NCBI GenBank assembly: GCA_963975155.1
Contig: CAXBFG010000001.1
Location: forward strand, 248,001-312,000
DNA length: 64,000 nucleotides
From: UBA5109 sp963975155
GTDB taxonomy: Bacteria; Pseudomonadota; Gammaproteobacteria; Pseudomonadales; Pseudohongiellaceae
Direction: 5' to 3'
Shown: positions 9,291 to 17,650 of the stretch, one piece after another
Layout of the letters: each line of letters begins with the position of its first letter
Numbering within the stretch: position 1 is the stretch's first letter
Program-made: the position numbers and the translations under genes
The notes under the pieces: model-generated
What the model saw: only the letters and a program-made list of their open reading frames with translations
What the model was told of the DNA's origin: nothing
Database searches by the model: none

Positions 9291-9956
9291 CTAGGGCATT
9301 GGCAGCAATGCTTCTCTGTCCGGTGGCAGATGTTGATCTACCGCATTAAGTAACATGGCCGTCATGGTGTAGTCGCCCATAATCATGGTGATCTCGATAG
9401 TGCCCTGTGTTCCAAACAGCTCAACCATTTTGGCGAACATCTCTGATGGTACCTGGTGATCGCCGCGTAGCATGGTTCGTCCGAACTCAATAACGGCCGC
9501 TTCTTTTTCCGGCAAGCCACTGACCGGGCGATTGTATTTGATGACATCAATCACTGCCTGATCGACACCTGCCTGCTGAGCGCCGATCTCGTGTGCGGTC
9601 CATTCATACTGCTGGTTGAATTCCCGGGCCGGTACCAGTGTGCTGATCTCGAAGAACTGCCGTCCTAGAATGGTTCTGCGCAGTAACTGGTTCATCACGT
9701 CATAAGGCTCTGCAGCTTCAATACTGTACATGGAACTGTTTGGAGGGCCAATACGAGGAACATTGCTGTCGTTACCATTGATCGTTTCGAAGATACGTTG
9801 CCCCTCCTCATCCAGTGTCTCTTTGAGGATGAGTGGCAATCGTGAGTAAGACATTGGATCAATATCCGGAGGCAGTGCTTGCTGATTTGTCTGGGCACTT
9901 AACAGGCTGGCCGGTGAAATAAGCATCACTATTGCAATTTTTATTATAGTTTTCAT
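9291..9956 (-). CDS. Exported carboxymuconolactone decarboxylase-like (AhpD-fold) protein
   Basis: A 221-residue protein with a signal peptide (cleavage near LLSAQ, residue 21). The body matches the CMD/AhpD family: the helix REFNQQYEWTAHEIGAQQAG is the typical region, with the Glu and His conserved in decarboxylase-type members. The CxxC motif of AhpD peroxidase partners is absent, so a peroxidase role is unlikely. Exported members of this family occur beside oxidoreductases in marine bacteria, function not established. Its upstream region is the repeat-rich gap at 9957-10291. Monocistronic. Confidence 0.78.
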   Translation of the reverse strand: MKTIIKIAIVMLISPASLLSAQTNQQALPPDIDPMSYSRLPLILKETLDEEGQRIFETINGNDSNVPRIGPPNSSMYSIEAAEPYDVMNQLLRRTILGRQFFEISTLVPAREFNQQYEWTAHEIGAQQAGVDQAVIDVIKYNRPVSGLPEKEAAVIEFGRTMLRGDHQVPSEMFAKMVELFGTQGTIEITMIMGDYTMTAMLLNAVDQHLPPDREALLPMP

Positions 9957-10291
9957 TTTCGTTTCTCGATGGATCAGGATGGGTTATAGAAGATATCTCT
10001 CTGCAGCCGATTATTCAAGATTGACTCGTGGAGATAACAAGGATTTAAGGCTCTTGTCAGGAGTCAAACAGGAGTCAAAGAGGAGTCAAACCGACGAATA
10101 ATCCCAGCTGCCTCTGGTTAAATTGGCCAAGCTGCTTGTTTGAATTTAGAAGCTCAAACCAAAGGAGCAATACACAGGGTGGAATTGGTCAGGATGCAAA
10201 TCTGAAATTGGTGCTGATTGAAATGAGCTGAATGACTCGAAGCCCTGCAAGCAGAATACAAGGCTGTATAACCAGAAAAATTACTAAAAAA
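9957..10291. other. Intergenic gap with inverted and direct repeats
   Basis: No credible gene was found. The gap holds the repeat element listed at 10003-10110, probably the promoter of the CMD-like gene, and the downstream side of tRNA-Ser. The rest (10111-10291) shows nothing recognisable. Confidence 0.6.
10003..10110. repeat. Nested inverted repeat with three 11-bp direct repeats
   Basis: Outer arms GCAGC and GATTATTC (10003-10016) are complementary to GAATAATC (10096-10103) and GCTGC (10106-10110). Inside, TTGACTC (10021-10027) is the complement of GAGTCAA, which occurs three times in 11-base direct repeats at 10058-10068, 10069-10079 and 10080-10090 (consensus CAGGAGTCAAA). Eleven bases is close to one helical turn, as expected for repeated protein-binding sites. 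Confidence 0.7.
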
Positions 10292-10382
10292 TGGCGGAGG
10301 AGGAGAGATTCGAACTCTCGATAGGCTATAAACCTATGCCGGTTTTCAAGACCGGTGCATTCAACCGCTCTGCCACCCCTCC
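10292..10382 (-). tRNA. tRNA-Ser (anticodon UGA)
   Basis: A 91-base class II tRNA with encoded CCA end (10292-10294). The acceptor arm GGAGGGG pairs with CTCCTCC (one G-U), the anticodon arm is CCGGTCTTGAAAACCGG giving UGA, a long variable arm follows (TAGGTTTATAGCCTA), and the T loop is TTCGAAT. It decodes UCA and related serine codons. Its position just upstream of yccA-tusDCBE on the other strand resembles Pseudomonas genomes. Confidence 0.97.
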
Positions 10383-10586
10383 GCGAAGGGCTTGAATCTT
10401 ACAGTAATTTTACTGGCAGTCAACCGTCATGGCAGGCCTGACAGGAGTTTTCCCTATCCTGAATTCCTTGCTTTTAGTACACGGCTTAGTATGATGTTAA
10501 CCATTGAATTTGTCTGTTTTGCCCTCATTTTAGTAACAGGCAAGTGAGTATTACTTTTTAATCTCTATATTAATTGGAGTCGAACA

Positions 10587-11255
10587 ATGAGCGAATTAGG
10601 TTATGGTGTAGAACGCAGTCAGTCATCGGTACTGGCAACCAATAAGGTGTTGAAAAATACCTATATGTTGCTGTCCATGACTCTCCTGTTCAGCGCCTTC
10701 ACAGCAGCAGCTTCGATGGTGATTGGCATTGGTCAGGGTATGGCATTGATTTTAATGCTGGTAAGTTTTGGATTATTGTTTTGGGTGCATAAAGCTGCCG
10801 AAACCAGTCAGGGTCTGATAGCCATTTTTGCATTTACAGGTTGTATGGGGGCCGCTCTGGGGCCGATGTTGACTTTCTATCTGGCTCTGCCTAGTGGCCC
10901 AGGCATGGTACTGCAAGCATTGGCTGGAACCGGGCTAATCTTCCTTACCTTATCAGGGTATGCGCTGACCACACGCAAGGACTTCTCGTTTATGCGGGGC
11001 TTTTTGTTTACAGGCTTGATTGTGGCAATTGTTGCGATGCTTTTGAATATCTTCCTGAATATTCCAATTTTAAGTCTGGTAATTTCAGCCGCAGTCATCA
11101 TGATCATGTCTGGCTTAATTCTGTTTGATACCAGTCGTATTATTCATGGTGGTGAGACTAACTATATTCGCGCAACCGTGTCCCTGTATTTGAATATTTA
11201 CAATATATTTATTCATCTGCTGCGATTGATCAGTGTCATGTCAGGCAGAAATTAA
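10587..11255 (+). CDS. yccA: Bax inhibitor-1/YccA family membrane protein
   Basis: A 222-residue protein with seven predicted membrane segments starting near residue 25, and the closing SLYLNIYNIFIHLLRL typical of the BI-1 family. In E. coli YccA is a substrate and modulator of the FtsH protease; other members leak calcium or protons. It has a good ribosome-binding site (TTGGAGTCGAACA before ATG), is divergent from tRNA-Ser and ends at a strong terminator. The neighbouring tusDCBE operon is a conserved order. Confidence 0.93.
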   Translation: MSELGYGVERSQSSVLATNKVLKNTYMLLSMTLLFSAFTAAASMVIGIGQGMALILMLVSFGLLFWVHKAAETSQGLIAIFAFTGCMGAALGPMLTFYLALPSGPGMVLQALAGTGLIFLTLSGYALTTRKDFSFMRGFLFTGLIVAIVAMLLNIFLNIPILSLVISAAVIMIMSGLILFDTSRIIHGGETNYIRATVSLYLNIYNIFIHLLRLISVMSGRN

Positions 11256-11274
11256 CTTTTACAAAGCTGTAACA

Positions 11275-11310
11275 AGCCCTGCTGGCATACCAGTGGGGCT
11301 TTTTTCTTTT
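11275..11310 (+). terminator. Rho-independent terminator of yccA
   Basis: AGCCCTGCTGG and CCAGTGGGGCT form an 11-bp stem with two G-U pairs and a 4-base loop (CATA), followed by TTTTTCTTTT. It separates yccA from tusD. Confidence 0.88.
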
Positions 11311-11327
11311 AGAGGTTTGTGAAATAA

Positions 11328-11720
11328 ATGCAAAGTTTTACCATAGCGGTTTATGCGGCACCTGGCTCACAATCCTCCAGCACTGCGCTGAACTTTGCGC
11401 GTGCAGTTCTGAAAAGTGGTAATTCAATTTACCGTTTGTTTTTTTATCAAGATGGCGTGCTAAATGCCTCCAGTTTCAATATTCCTCCCCAGGATGAAGA
11501 AGACCTACCAGCAGCATGGCAGGCCTTAATACAGGAAAATAAACTTGATGCAGTTGTTTGCGTGGCTTCTGCACTGAAGCGCGGAATTGTTAACGTTACA
11601 GAAGCCGACCGATATGAATTGCCAGCTGAAAATTTACGTGAAGGTTTCGAGATCAGCGGTCTGGGGCAACTGATTGACGGGGCTTTAAATTCAGACCGCC
11701 TGATCAATTTTTTGCCTTGA
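11328..11720 (+). CDS. tusD: Sulfurtransferase complex subunit TusD
   Basis: A 130-residue DsrE-fold protein. The active cysteine is expected in a loop of the type VVCVASALKRG (residues about 83-93). In the TusBCD hexamer it takes persulfide sulfur from TusA and passes it to TusE, on the way to 2-thiouridine at the wobble base of Lys, Glu and Gln tRNAs. It is the first gene of tusD-tusC-tusB-tusE and overlaps or abuts tusC. The operon promoter must lie in the short stretch after the yccA terminator or rely on readthrough. Confidence 0.93.
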   Translation: MQSFTIAVYAAPGSQSSSTALNFARAVLKSGNSIYRLFFYQDGVLNASSFNIPPQDEEDLPAAWQALIQENKLDAVVCVASALKRGIVNVTEADRYELPAENLREGFEISGLGQLIDGALNSDRLINFLP

Positions 11721-11728
11721 GTATAAGC

Positions 11729-12094
11729 ATGATACTGCCACAGAAATTTCTTATTATTATCAGACAGGCGCCCTTCTCTTCTGAGCTGCCTGCTGCGGCT
11801 CTGGATATTATGTTGACAGCGGCAGCCTTTGAACAAAAAGTAACATTACTGTTTAGTGGTGATGGTGTGCAGCATTTGATACCTGATCAAAATGCAAAAG
11901 GCACCGGAATGAAAAGCATCAGCCAGGCTTTACCGGTCCTTGAACTTTACGATATTAAAAAAATCCTGGCGGATCATGAAGCCTTATTGAATAGAAATTT
12001 ACATCCACAAAACCTGCTGTTAAATGCAGAACCTGTTTCAATGGCAGAGATTGCAGCAGCATGTGAAAATGCTGATCAGGTATTTAACTTTTAA
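11729..12094 (+). CDS. tusC: Sulfurtransferase complex subunit TusC
   Basis: A DsrF-like protein of 121 residues when started at the ATG at 11729 (MILPQKFLIIIRQAPF); a TTG at 11717 in the same frame would overlap tusD. Central features are LDIMLTAAAFEQKVTLLFSG and the C-terminal region MAEIAAACENADQVFNF. It is a structural part of the TusBCD relay for tRNA 2-thiolation. It lies between tusD and tusB with short gaps, so it is co-transcribed. Confidence 0.9.
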   Translation: MILPQKFLIIIRQAPFSSELPAAALDIMLTAAAFEQKVTLLFSGDGVQHLIPDQNAKGTGMKSISQALPVLELYDIKKILADHEALLNRNLHPQNLLLNAEPVSMAEIAAACENADQVFNF

Positions 12095-12114
12095 GTATTT
12101 AATGTTCAAGCTAT

Positions 12115-12429
12115 ATGATTCTTCATCTTATTAATAAATCAATTAGCAATTCACCCGCTCTGGATGAATGCCTCTCTCTACTGCAAGCAGCAAATAAAAA
12201 ATCAGCTATTCTTTTGCTTGAAGATGCAGTGAATGCAGCCATCAGCAATCAGCTTAACGCAGAGCTTCATGCAAAAATTAATGCGCTGGATATCCCCTGC
12301 TACGTTTTAACAGAAGACCTGCAGGCGAGAGGGTTGCTTGATAAAATAGCGAAGGGTTTCACTCAGGTAGATTATGCTGGCTTTGTTCAGTTGTCACTGG
12401 AGTATAAAAAAGTGCAAAGTTGGGCCTGA
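12115..12429 (+). CDS. tusB: Sulfurtransferase complex subunit TusB
   Basis: A 104-residue DsrH-like protein, usual length for the family, with the characteristic start MILHLINKSI and the end YKKVQSWA. It completes the TusBCD complex. Its last bases run into the region of the tusE start; the likely tusE ATG lies 9 bases beyond the tusB stop. Confidence 0.9.
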   Translation: MILHLINKSISNSPALDECLSLLQAANKKSAILLLEDAVNAAISNQLNAELHAKINALDIPCYVLTEDLQARGLLDKIAKGFTQVDYAGFVQLSLEYKKVQSWA

Positions 12430-12437
12430 GTGTCGTT

Positions 12438-12788
12438 ATGAGTGATTCAATCGCTAATATTCTGGTAATAAATAATAAAACTATCAGGCTGGATAAACGG
12501 GGCTATCTGCAAAATCTTTCTGACTGGGATAAAGGCGTAGCTGAAGCCTTGGCGATTAAAGAAGGACTGGAATTGGATCAGGGGCATTGGGAGGTGATCG
12601 AACTGTTACGAAGCTTCCACCAGCAAAGTGGGCTGGTTCCGTCCACCCGGGCTTTGGTTAAGCTGATGGCTAAAGATTTGGGTGAAAGCAAAGGCAAGAG
12701 CATGTATCTGATGAAGCTTTTTCCACAAACTCCGCTTAAGCTGGCCTGTAAAATTGCAGGTTTGCCACGCCCCATAAATTGCATTTAG
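12438..12788 (+). CDS. tusE: Sulfurtransferase TusE (DsrC family)
   Basis: 116 residues from the ATG at 12438; an upstream in-frame TTG at 12420 would overlap tusB and is less likely. The DsrC-type C-terminal arm is intact with both conserved cysteines, in LKLACKIAGLP and in the terminal INCI, where the penultimate Cys accepts sulfur. TusE takes persulfide from TusD and delivers it to MnmA on tRNA. The absence of dsrAB nearby supports TusE rather than dissimilatory DsrC. pabB starts 10 bases later. Confidence 0.92.
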   Translation: MSDSIANILVINNKTIRLDKRGYLQNLSDWDKGVAEALAIKEGLELDQGHWEVIELLRSFHQQSGLVPSTRALVKLMAKDLGESKGKSMYLMKLFPQTPLKLACKIAGLPRPINCI

Positions 12789-12798
12789 CTTTTCGACT

Positions 12799-14172
12799 AT
12801 GAATAAAACTTTGTCTTTGCCTTACCCGGCATCAAGCTTTGAACTGTTCGGGAAATTGCGAAGTTTAGCCTTGCCGGTTTTGCTGCATAGCGGTAAAGCT
12901 GAAACAAACTTGAACTCGCGTTATGATATTTTGGTGGCAGACCCGAGCACTGTGTTTCGGTATCAACAAGGGACCTTGCTGGTTGAACATGACGATTCGA
13001 CACAAGGTATCAAGACAGCAAATCCAATTTTAAGCCTGGCTGAATTTTTTCCGATAAATAACTCTCCCGCGGAGCAAGAAACTGAAACCGATAGACTGCC
13101 CTTTTGTGGTGGTTTTGTGGGATATTTTGCTTATGATATTTTGCAGGAAAGTTTCGGAATAGCTGTAAAAAAATCTGCGGAGCTTACTTTGCCCTCAGTA
13201 TTGGCTGGTATTTATGATTGGGCTGTTATTGTGGATCATCAGCAATTTACCTGTACCCTGGCTGCCCAGGCTTCAGTCAGCAGTACCAGACTCAAGCAAA
13301 TAGAAACACTGCTGAATGATGAGACTAAAGCACAGGCTGACAATTTCACGCTTGGATCTGCTTTTCAATCTAATTTTTCCAGGCAGGCTTACCAGAATGC
13401 CTTTGAAAAAATCATGTCTTACATATACGCCGGTGATTGTTATCAGGTTAATCTTAGCCAATGTTTTCAAGCCTCCTGTGAGGGCGATCCATATGAGTTT
13501 TTTGCACGGATGCAGGCCATAGCCGCTGCGCCATTTGCAGCCTATATGGAAGACAAACAGCAAGCCCTGATGTGCTTTTCACCGGAACGTTTTTTAAGGG
13601 TCAAAAACAAACAGGTTATTACCCAGCCTATCAAAGGTACGCGAGCTCGTCATAAGAATAAGCAGGCTGATAAAGCAGCACTGACTGATTTGTGCAACAG
13701 CACTAAAGACAAGGCTGAAAATCTGATGATTGTGGATTTACTGCGCAATGACCTGGGTAAAGTGTGTCGGACTGGTTCAGTGCAGGTTGAATCGTTGTTT
13801 GAAGCGCATAGCTTTACCAATGTACATCACCTGATCAGCACCATAAGTGGAGAATTAAAGCAGGCAAGTGATGTCTTCTCTTTGTTGAATGCATGTTTCC
13901 CCGGCGGCTCAATTACCGGCACTCCCAAATTACGTGCCATGCAAATTATTGATGAAGTAGAAAGTATGCCCCGCTCTGTCTATTGTGGCTCCATAGTCTG
14001 GATCGATCAGGCAGGAAACATGGATAGCAATATCGCGATTAGAACTCTGCTGCGTGATCGGGAGCGCTTATATTGCTGGGGTGGTGGCGCCATCGTCGCT
14101 GATTCAGATATGCAACTGGAATATCAGGAAAGTCTGGACAAAATTGCCCTTTTTATGGATGCTCTTTCCTGA
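12799..14172 (+). CDS. pabB: Aminodeoxychorismate synthase component I
   Basis: A 457-residue chorismate-utilising enzyme. Diagnostic parts: PIKGTRAR, which contains the PabB-type active lysine; LLRNDLGKVCRTGSV; and the C-terminal GGSITGTPKLRAMQIIDE with the Mg-chorismate residues. Together with a PabA glutaminase it makes 4-amino-4-deoxychorismate for folate. The PIKGT motif favours PabB over anthranilate synthase TrpE. It follows tusE after 10 bases and precedes the Nudix gene by 3 bases, so one transcript is likely. Confidence 0.93.
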   Translation: MNKTLSLPYPASSFELFGKLRSLALPVLLHSGKAETNLNSRYDILVADPSTVFRYQQGTLLVEHDDSTQGIKTANPILSLAEFFPINNSPAEQETETDRLPFCGGFVGYFAYDILQESFGIAVKKSAELTLPSVLAGIYDWAVIVDHQQFTCTLAAQASVSSTRLKQIETLLNDETKAQADNFTLGSAFQSNFSRQAYQNAFEKIMSYIYAGDCYQVNLSQCFQASCEGDPYEFFARMQAIAAAPFAAYMEDKQQALMCFSPERFLRVKNKQVITQPIKGTRARHKNKQADKAALTDLCNSTKDKAENLMIVDLLRNDLGKVCRTGSVQVESLFEAHSFTNVHHLISTISGELKQASDVFSLLNACFPGGSITGTPKLRAMQIIDEVESMPRSVYCGSIVWIDQAGNMDSNIAIRTLLRDRERLYCWGGGAIVADSDMQLEYQESLDKIALFMDALS

Positions 14173-14175
14173 ATC

Positions 14176-14742
14176 ATGAACGCAGCCAATCTGAAAGCAT
14201 ACCTGCAGGACCATCTGGCCTTTGTGTATCCGGAATTACAGGCTGAGCAGCGTCATGCTGCAGTATTAATTCTGCTGGCACCAGGTGCTGAGGGGCCGGA
14301 ACTGATATTTACCCGTCGCAGCAAGAGTCTCTCCAGTCACGCCGGCCAGATCAGTTTTCCGGGTGGAACTGTCGAGGCTGCTGATCCCGACCCCATTCAA
14401 ACGGCATTGCGTGAGTCGGAGGAAGAAATCGGCTTGATCAGTCAAAATGTCGATATATTAGGGACCTTGGACTGGTATGAAATGCCTTCAGGTTTTGTGG
14501 TTTTGCCGGTAGTCGGACAACTAATACTTGAACAGCGTTTTGTTGCCGCGCCAGCCGAAGTGGTTGAAATATTTTCCATCCCCTTGCAGCACTTACTGGA
14601 TATCAGTCTCTATAAACGCGACACAATGGTTAGAAATGGAATTAAAAGGCAATTCTATTACTTTGAATTTAAAGAATATTATATTTGGGGAGCTACCGCG
14701 GCGATGCTGCGCTCTCTGGCCCTGCTTTTAGCAGAGACTTAG
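14176..14742 (+). CDS. nudL: CoA pyrophosphatase-type Nudix hydrolase
   Basis: 188 residues. The Nudix box runs from GGTVEAADPDP to ALRESEEEIGL (residues about 67-92), preceded by the UPF0035 signature segment SSHAGQISFPGG seen in CoA-diphosphatases such as NudL. It should split CoA or its derivatives into 4'-phosphopantetheine and 3',5'-ADP. It follows pabB directly. Its final 15 bases overlap the convergent thrH gene. Confidence 0.88.
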   Translation: MNAANLKAYLQDHLAFVYPELQAEQRHAAVLILLAPGAEGPELIFTRRSKSLSSHAGQISFPGGTVEAADPDPIQTALRESEEEIGLISQNVDILGTLDWYEMPSGFVVLPVVGQLILEQRFVAAPAEVVEIFSIPLQHLLDISLYKRDTMVRNGIKRQFYYFEFKEYYIWGATAAMLRSLALLLAET

Positions 14743-15348
14743 CTTTCTGTTACTCGCCTTGATAAATTCCTGTTTTAGATCTTCGTAATTGAATACCGCG
14801 GGAAACTGTGGAAATTCATCAATGACATTCTGTGGGGCCATAAACAAGATGCCCTGATCTGCCTCGCCCAGCATGCTGGTATCATTATAGGAGTCACCAG
14901 CCGCAATAACGCGATAATTAAGGCCGTGAAACGCCTGAACGGAAGCCCTTTTGGGGTCTTTCTGACGCAATTTATAATCCAGCACCCTGCCACTCTGGTC
15001 AATTTCCAGGCGGTGGCAAAATAAAGTGGGAAAACCCAATTGACGCATCAGGGGCTGAGAAAACTCATAGAAGGTATCTGAAAGGATAATGACCTGAAAA
15101 CGTTCGCGCAGCCAATCGACAAATTCAATAGCACCATCCAGCGGACTTAAACTGGCTATCACTTCCTGAATCTCGTGCAAGCCAAGTTTATGCTCGTCCA
15201 GGATACGTAATCGTTGTTTCATTAGTACATCGTAGTCAGGAATGTCGCGAGTTGTGGCTCTTAATTCATCTATACCGGTTTTTTCAGCAAAATTGATCCA
15301 AATTTCGGGGATGAGAACCCCTTCCAGGTCGAGACAGGCTAATTCCAA
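14728..15348 (-). CDS. thrH: Phosphoserine phosphatase / homoserine phosphotransferase ThrH
   Basis: 206 residues from a TTG start at 15348. This start restores the known ThrH beginning (LELACLDLEGVLIPE) and has AGGAG seven bases upstream; a longer frame to 15432 adds residues not seen in the family. HAD motifs are DLEG (nucleophile Asp), SDTFYEF, and GDSYNDTSML. The Pseudomonas enzyme of this family dephosphorylates phosphoserine and can transfer phosphate to homoserine. It is convergent with nudL and overlaps it by 15 bases. Confidence 0.92.
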   Translation of the reverse strand: MELACLDLEGVLIPEIWINFAEKTGIDELRATTRDIPDYDVLMKQRLRILDEHKLGLHEIQEVIASLSPLDGAIEFVDWLRERFQVIILSDTFYEFSQPLMRQLGFPTLFCHRLEIDQSGRVLDYKLRQKDPKRASVQAFHGLNYRVIAAGDSYNDTSMLGEADQGILFMAPQNVIDEFPQFPAVFNYEDLKQEFIKASNRKLSLC

Positions 15349-15355
15349 AACAAGA

Positions 15356-15360
15356 CTCCT
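15356..15360 (-). promoter_or_regulatory. Shine-Dalgarno deciding the thrH start
   Basis: AGGAG on the minus strand, seven bases before a TTG codon at 15348. It supports the unusual TTG start over upstream ATG codons. Confidence 0.7.
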
Positions 15361-15777
15361 ACTAACAAATGTTTTAATGCGTGATGCCAAACAGGGCTCA
15401 TTTTCTATCTTTGCGGGTTCACATGCAATCATTGAACTGCCAGTGCCAGGTCTTGATGGTGATTTTGTCAGAGGCGGAATATTGCTTAATTTATCTGCTG
15501 GCCTTTACAGTCCATGTCTTGGTATATAAATATTGGCAGAAGCACAGTGATAACACTAGATGTGGTATTCAGTTCAGGGCTAAACACAACATAGTGTAAC
15601 AATCAGTAAAATATCCCTTGTAACTATCTAATAAATAAGGAGTTTTTCACGTGGAACATGCCTTGACCATCTTTTTAAGATGAATCGCTAAGTCTTTGTT
15701 AAATTGATGATTTCAAGTAAAAGCGAACAGAGGTACAATAAGCGCCCTTATCACCAGCCATCAGGGGCAGATCCGGC
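15361..15777. other. Intergenic region between thrH and cysH
   Basis: Divergent promoter region of about 420 bases. No conserved protein was found. One curious item is a strong AAGGAG eight bases before a GTG that opens a 10-codon frame at 15651-15683 (reading MEHALTIFLR then stop). A TTGACC at 15663 could be a -35 box, but no good -10 box follows. CysB sites may be here; none can be proven by eye. Confidence 0.5.
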
Positions 15778-16509
15778 GTGTTGAAACCCGAACAAATAAG
15801 CAGTCTGGCAAAAGAATATGCTGACAAACACCCTAAGGACATTATTGCTCTGGCACTTCAGTCTGCGTCAAAGCTCGCCATTTCATTTAGCGGTGCTGAA
15901 GATGTTGTACTTATTGATTTAGCCCTCAAGCTCAACAAGGATATTCAGGTTTTCACTCTGGATACAGGTCGCCTGCATCCAGAAACCTACCGTTTTATCG
16001 ATAAAGTACGGGACCATTATGGACTGCGTATCGATATTATGGCGCCGGATGCAGCGAAACTAGAGGCCTACGTAAAAGAAAAAGGCTTGTTTGATTTTTA
16101 TAAAACCGATCACCATGAATGTTGTGGTATTCGAAAAATAGAGCCTTTGAAACGTAAACTGGCGACCCTGGATGGCTGGATAACCGGACAGCGCAAAGAC
16201 CAGAGCCCGAGTACCCGCAACCATGTAACCGTAGTCGAGCAAGACACGGTGTTTTCAGGTAAAGGAAAAACCCTGCTGAAGTTTAACCCCTTGGCTAACT
16301 GGTCTTCGGCTCAGGTTTGGGAATATATCCGTATGTTCGATGTCCCTTATAACACTTTGCATGACAAGGGTTATATCAGTATTGGCTGTGAACCCTGCAG
16401 CAAAGCTGTTAACCCGGGCCAGCATGAGCGTGAAGGACGCTGGTGGTGGGAAGAATCGACAGCAAAAGAGTGCGGCCTGCACCAGGATAATGAAATAGCC
16501 AGAGGCTGA
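15778..16509 (+). CDS. cysH: Adenylyl-sulfate / PAPS reductase, iron-sulfur type
   Basis: 243 residues from a GTG start. The P-loop-like SFSGAEDVVL (residues 36-45) binds the nucleotide. Cys115-Cys116 (HECCGIRK) and Cys204/Cys207 (GCEPCSK) are the [4Fe-4S] ligands, and Cys232 in KECGLH is the catalytic cysteine. The cluster cysteines mark the class that prefers APS, as in Pseudomonas, rather than the clusterless PAPS enzyme of E. coli. It releases sulfite for cysteine synthesis. cysB lies convergently 56 bases downstream and is its probable regulator. Confidence 0.95.
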   Translation: MLKPEQISSLAKEYADKHPKDIIALALQSASKLAISFSGAEDVVLIDLALKLNKDIQVFTLDTGRLHPETYRFIDKVRDHYGLRIDIMAPDAAKLEAYVKEKGLFDFYKTDHHECCGIRKIEPLKRKLATLDGWITGQRKDQSPSTRNHVTVVEQDTVFSGKGKTLLKFNPLANWSSAQVWEYIRMFDVPYNTLHDKGYISIGCEPCSKAVNPGQHEREGRWWWEESTAKECGLHQDNEIARG

Positions 16510-16565
16510 GAGCTCCCCAGACCTGGGCTAGTTCAAGCTCCATTGCTTTGAGCTGCTGACAACAT

Positions 16566-17540
16566 TCAAACAAGTGGTATTTCCATATTGCTAAACAATA
16601 GCTCCCGGTCTGTATTACTCTGACATGCCAGGGCACGCTGCAGCGTTAATTTATCCAGATGCGGCGCAAACATTTCAATAAAATCATGCATATATTGACG
16701 CAGATAGCTTTCCTGACGAAAGCCGATGCTGGTCGTGCTGTAGGCAAATAAATGACTGGCATCCAGTGCTACCAGATCCTTGTCTCGTTCAGCTTCCCAG
16801 GCCATTGATGCAACGATGCCTACACCCAGGCCAGCACGTACATAGGTTTTGATGACATCGGCATCAGCGGCTGTGACCACGACATTTGGCGTCAGTTTGG
16901 CCTGCTGAAAGGCGGCATCGAGCTTGGAGCGACCAGTGAAACCAAATACATAAGTGATCAAGGGGTACTGATTAATATTTTGCAGGCTTAAGGGCTGCGC
17001 CTGGATTAAAGGATGTCCCTGGGGAACCAGAATAGAGCGGTTCCACTGGAAACACGGCAACATCACCAAATCCTCAAACAGCTCCAGGGCTTCGGTGGCA
17101 ATAGCAAAATCTGCAGTACCGTCCGCCGCCATTTGTGAAATTTGCATGGGAGTGCCCTGATGTAAATGCAGTGCGACTTTTGGATAACGCTGAGTAAATG
17201 CCTGAATAATTTTTGGCAATACATATCGCGACTGGGTGTGCGTAGTTGCAATGCTTAAACTGCCCTGCTTTTCATCCCTGTATTCGGCTGCAACCCTGCC
17301 AATGGTGTTGATTTTGCTGAGTATCTCTCCACTGGTGGCTAAAATTTTCTCGCCGGCGGGGGTTATTTGATGCAGGTTTTTGCCACGACGGCTAAATATT
17401 TGTACCCCCAGTTCTTCTTCCAGTAAACGTATTTGCTTGCTGATACCGGGTTGTGAGGTATACAGCTTTTCGGCCGTCTGGGTGATATTCAGGTGATTTT
17501 GTGCAACTTCCCAGATGTAGCGTAGTTGTTGAAGTTTCAT
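16566..17540 (-). CDS. cysB: LysR-type regulator CysB
   Basis: 324 residues, exactly the CysB size. The N-terminal winged helix-turn-helix starts MKLQQLRYIWEVA with LYTSQPGISKQIRLLEE, and the C-terminal effector domain contains the TTHTQSRYVLP and TADFAIATEAL segments of CysB/Cbl proteins. It activates sulfate-assimilation genes in response to N-acetylserine. It sits tail to tail with cysH and head to head with the TauE-type exporter, so both may be in its regulon. Confidence 0.95.
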   Translation of the reverse strand: MKLQQLRYIWEVAQNHLNITQTAEKLYTSQPGISKQIRLLEEELGVQIFSRRGKNLHQITPAGEKILATSGEILSKINTIGRVAAEYRDEKQGSLSIATTHTQSRYVLPKIIQAFTQRYPKVALHLHQGTPMQISQMAADGTADFAIATEALELFEDLVMLPCFQWNRSILVPQGHPLIQAQPLSLQNINQYPLITYVFGFTGRSKLDAAFQQAKLTPNVVVTAADADVIKTYVRAGLGVGIVASMAWEAERDKDLVALDASHLFAYSTTSIGFRQESYLRQYMHDFIEMFAPHLDKLTLQRALACQSNTDRELLFSNMEIPLV

Positions 17541-17650
17541 TGCAAGGACCTGCAGTGTTTACGAAGGCCTTATTATATAGCTAAATAGAATATAAATATG
17601 AAATAAAATTTCTTTTAATTATATATGGTTGAGGATACATTGCCGGGCTT

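Noticed and set aside
15349..15432. Longer N terminus of ThrH
   Set aside because: The extra residues are not family-like, and a Shine-Dalgarno fits the internal TTG start.
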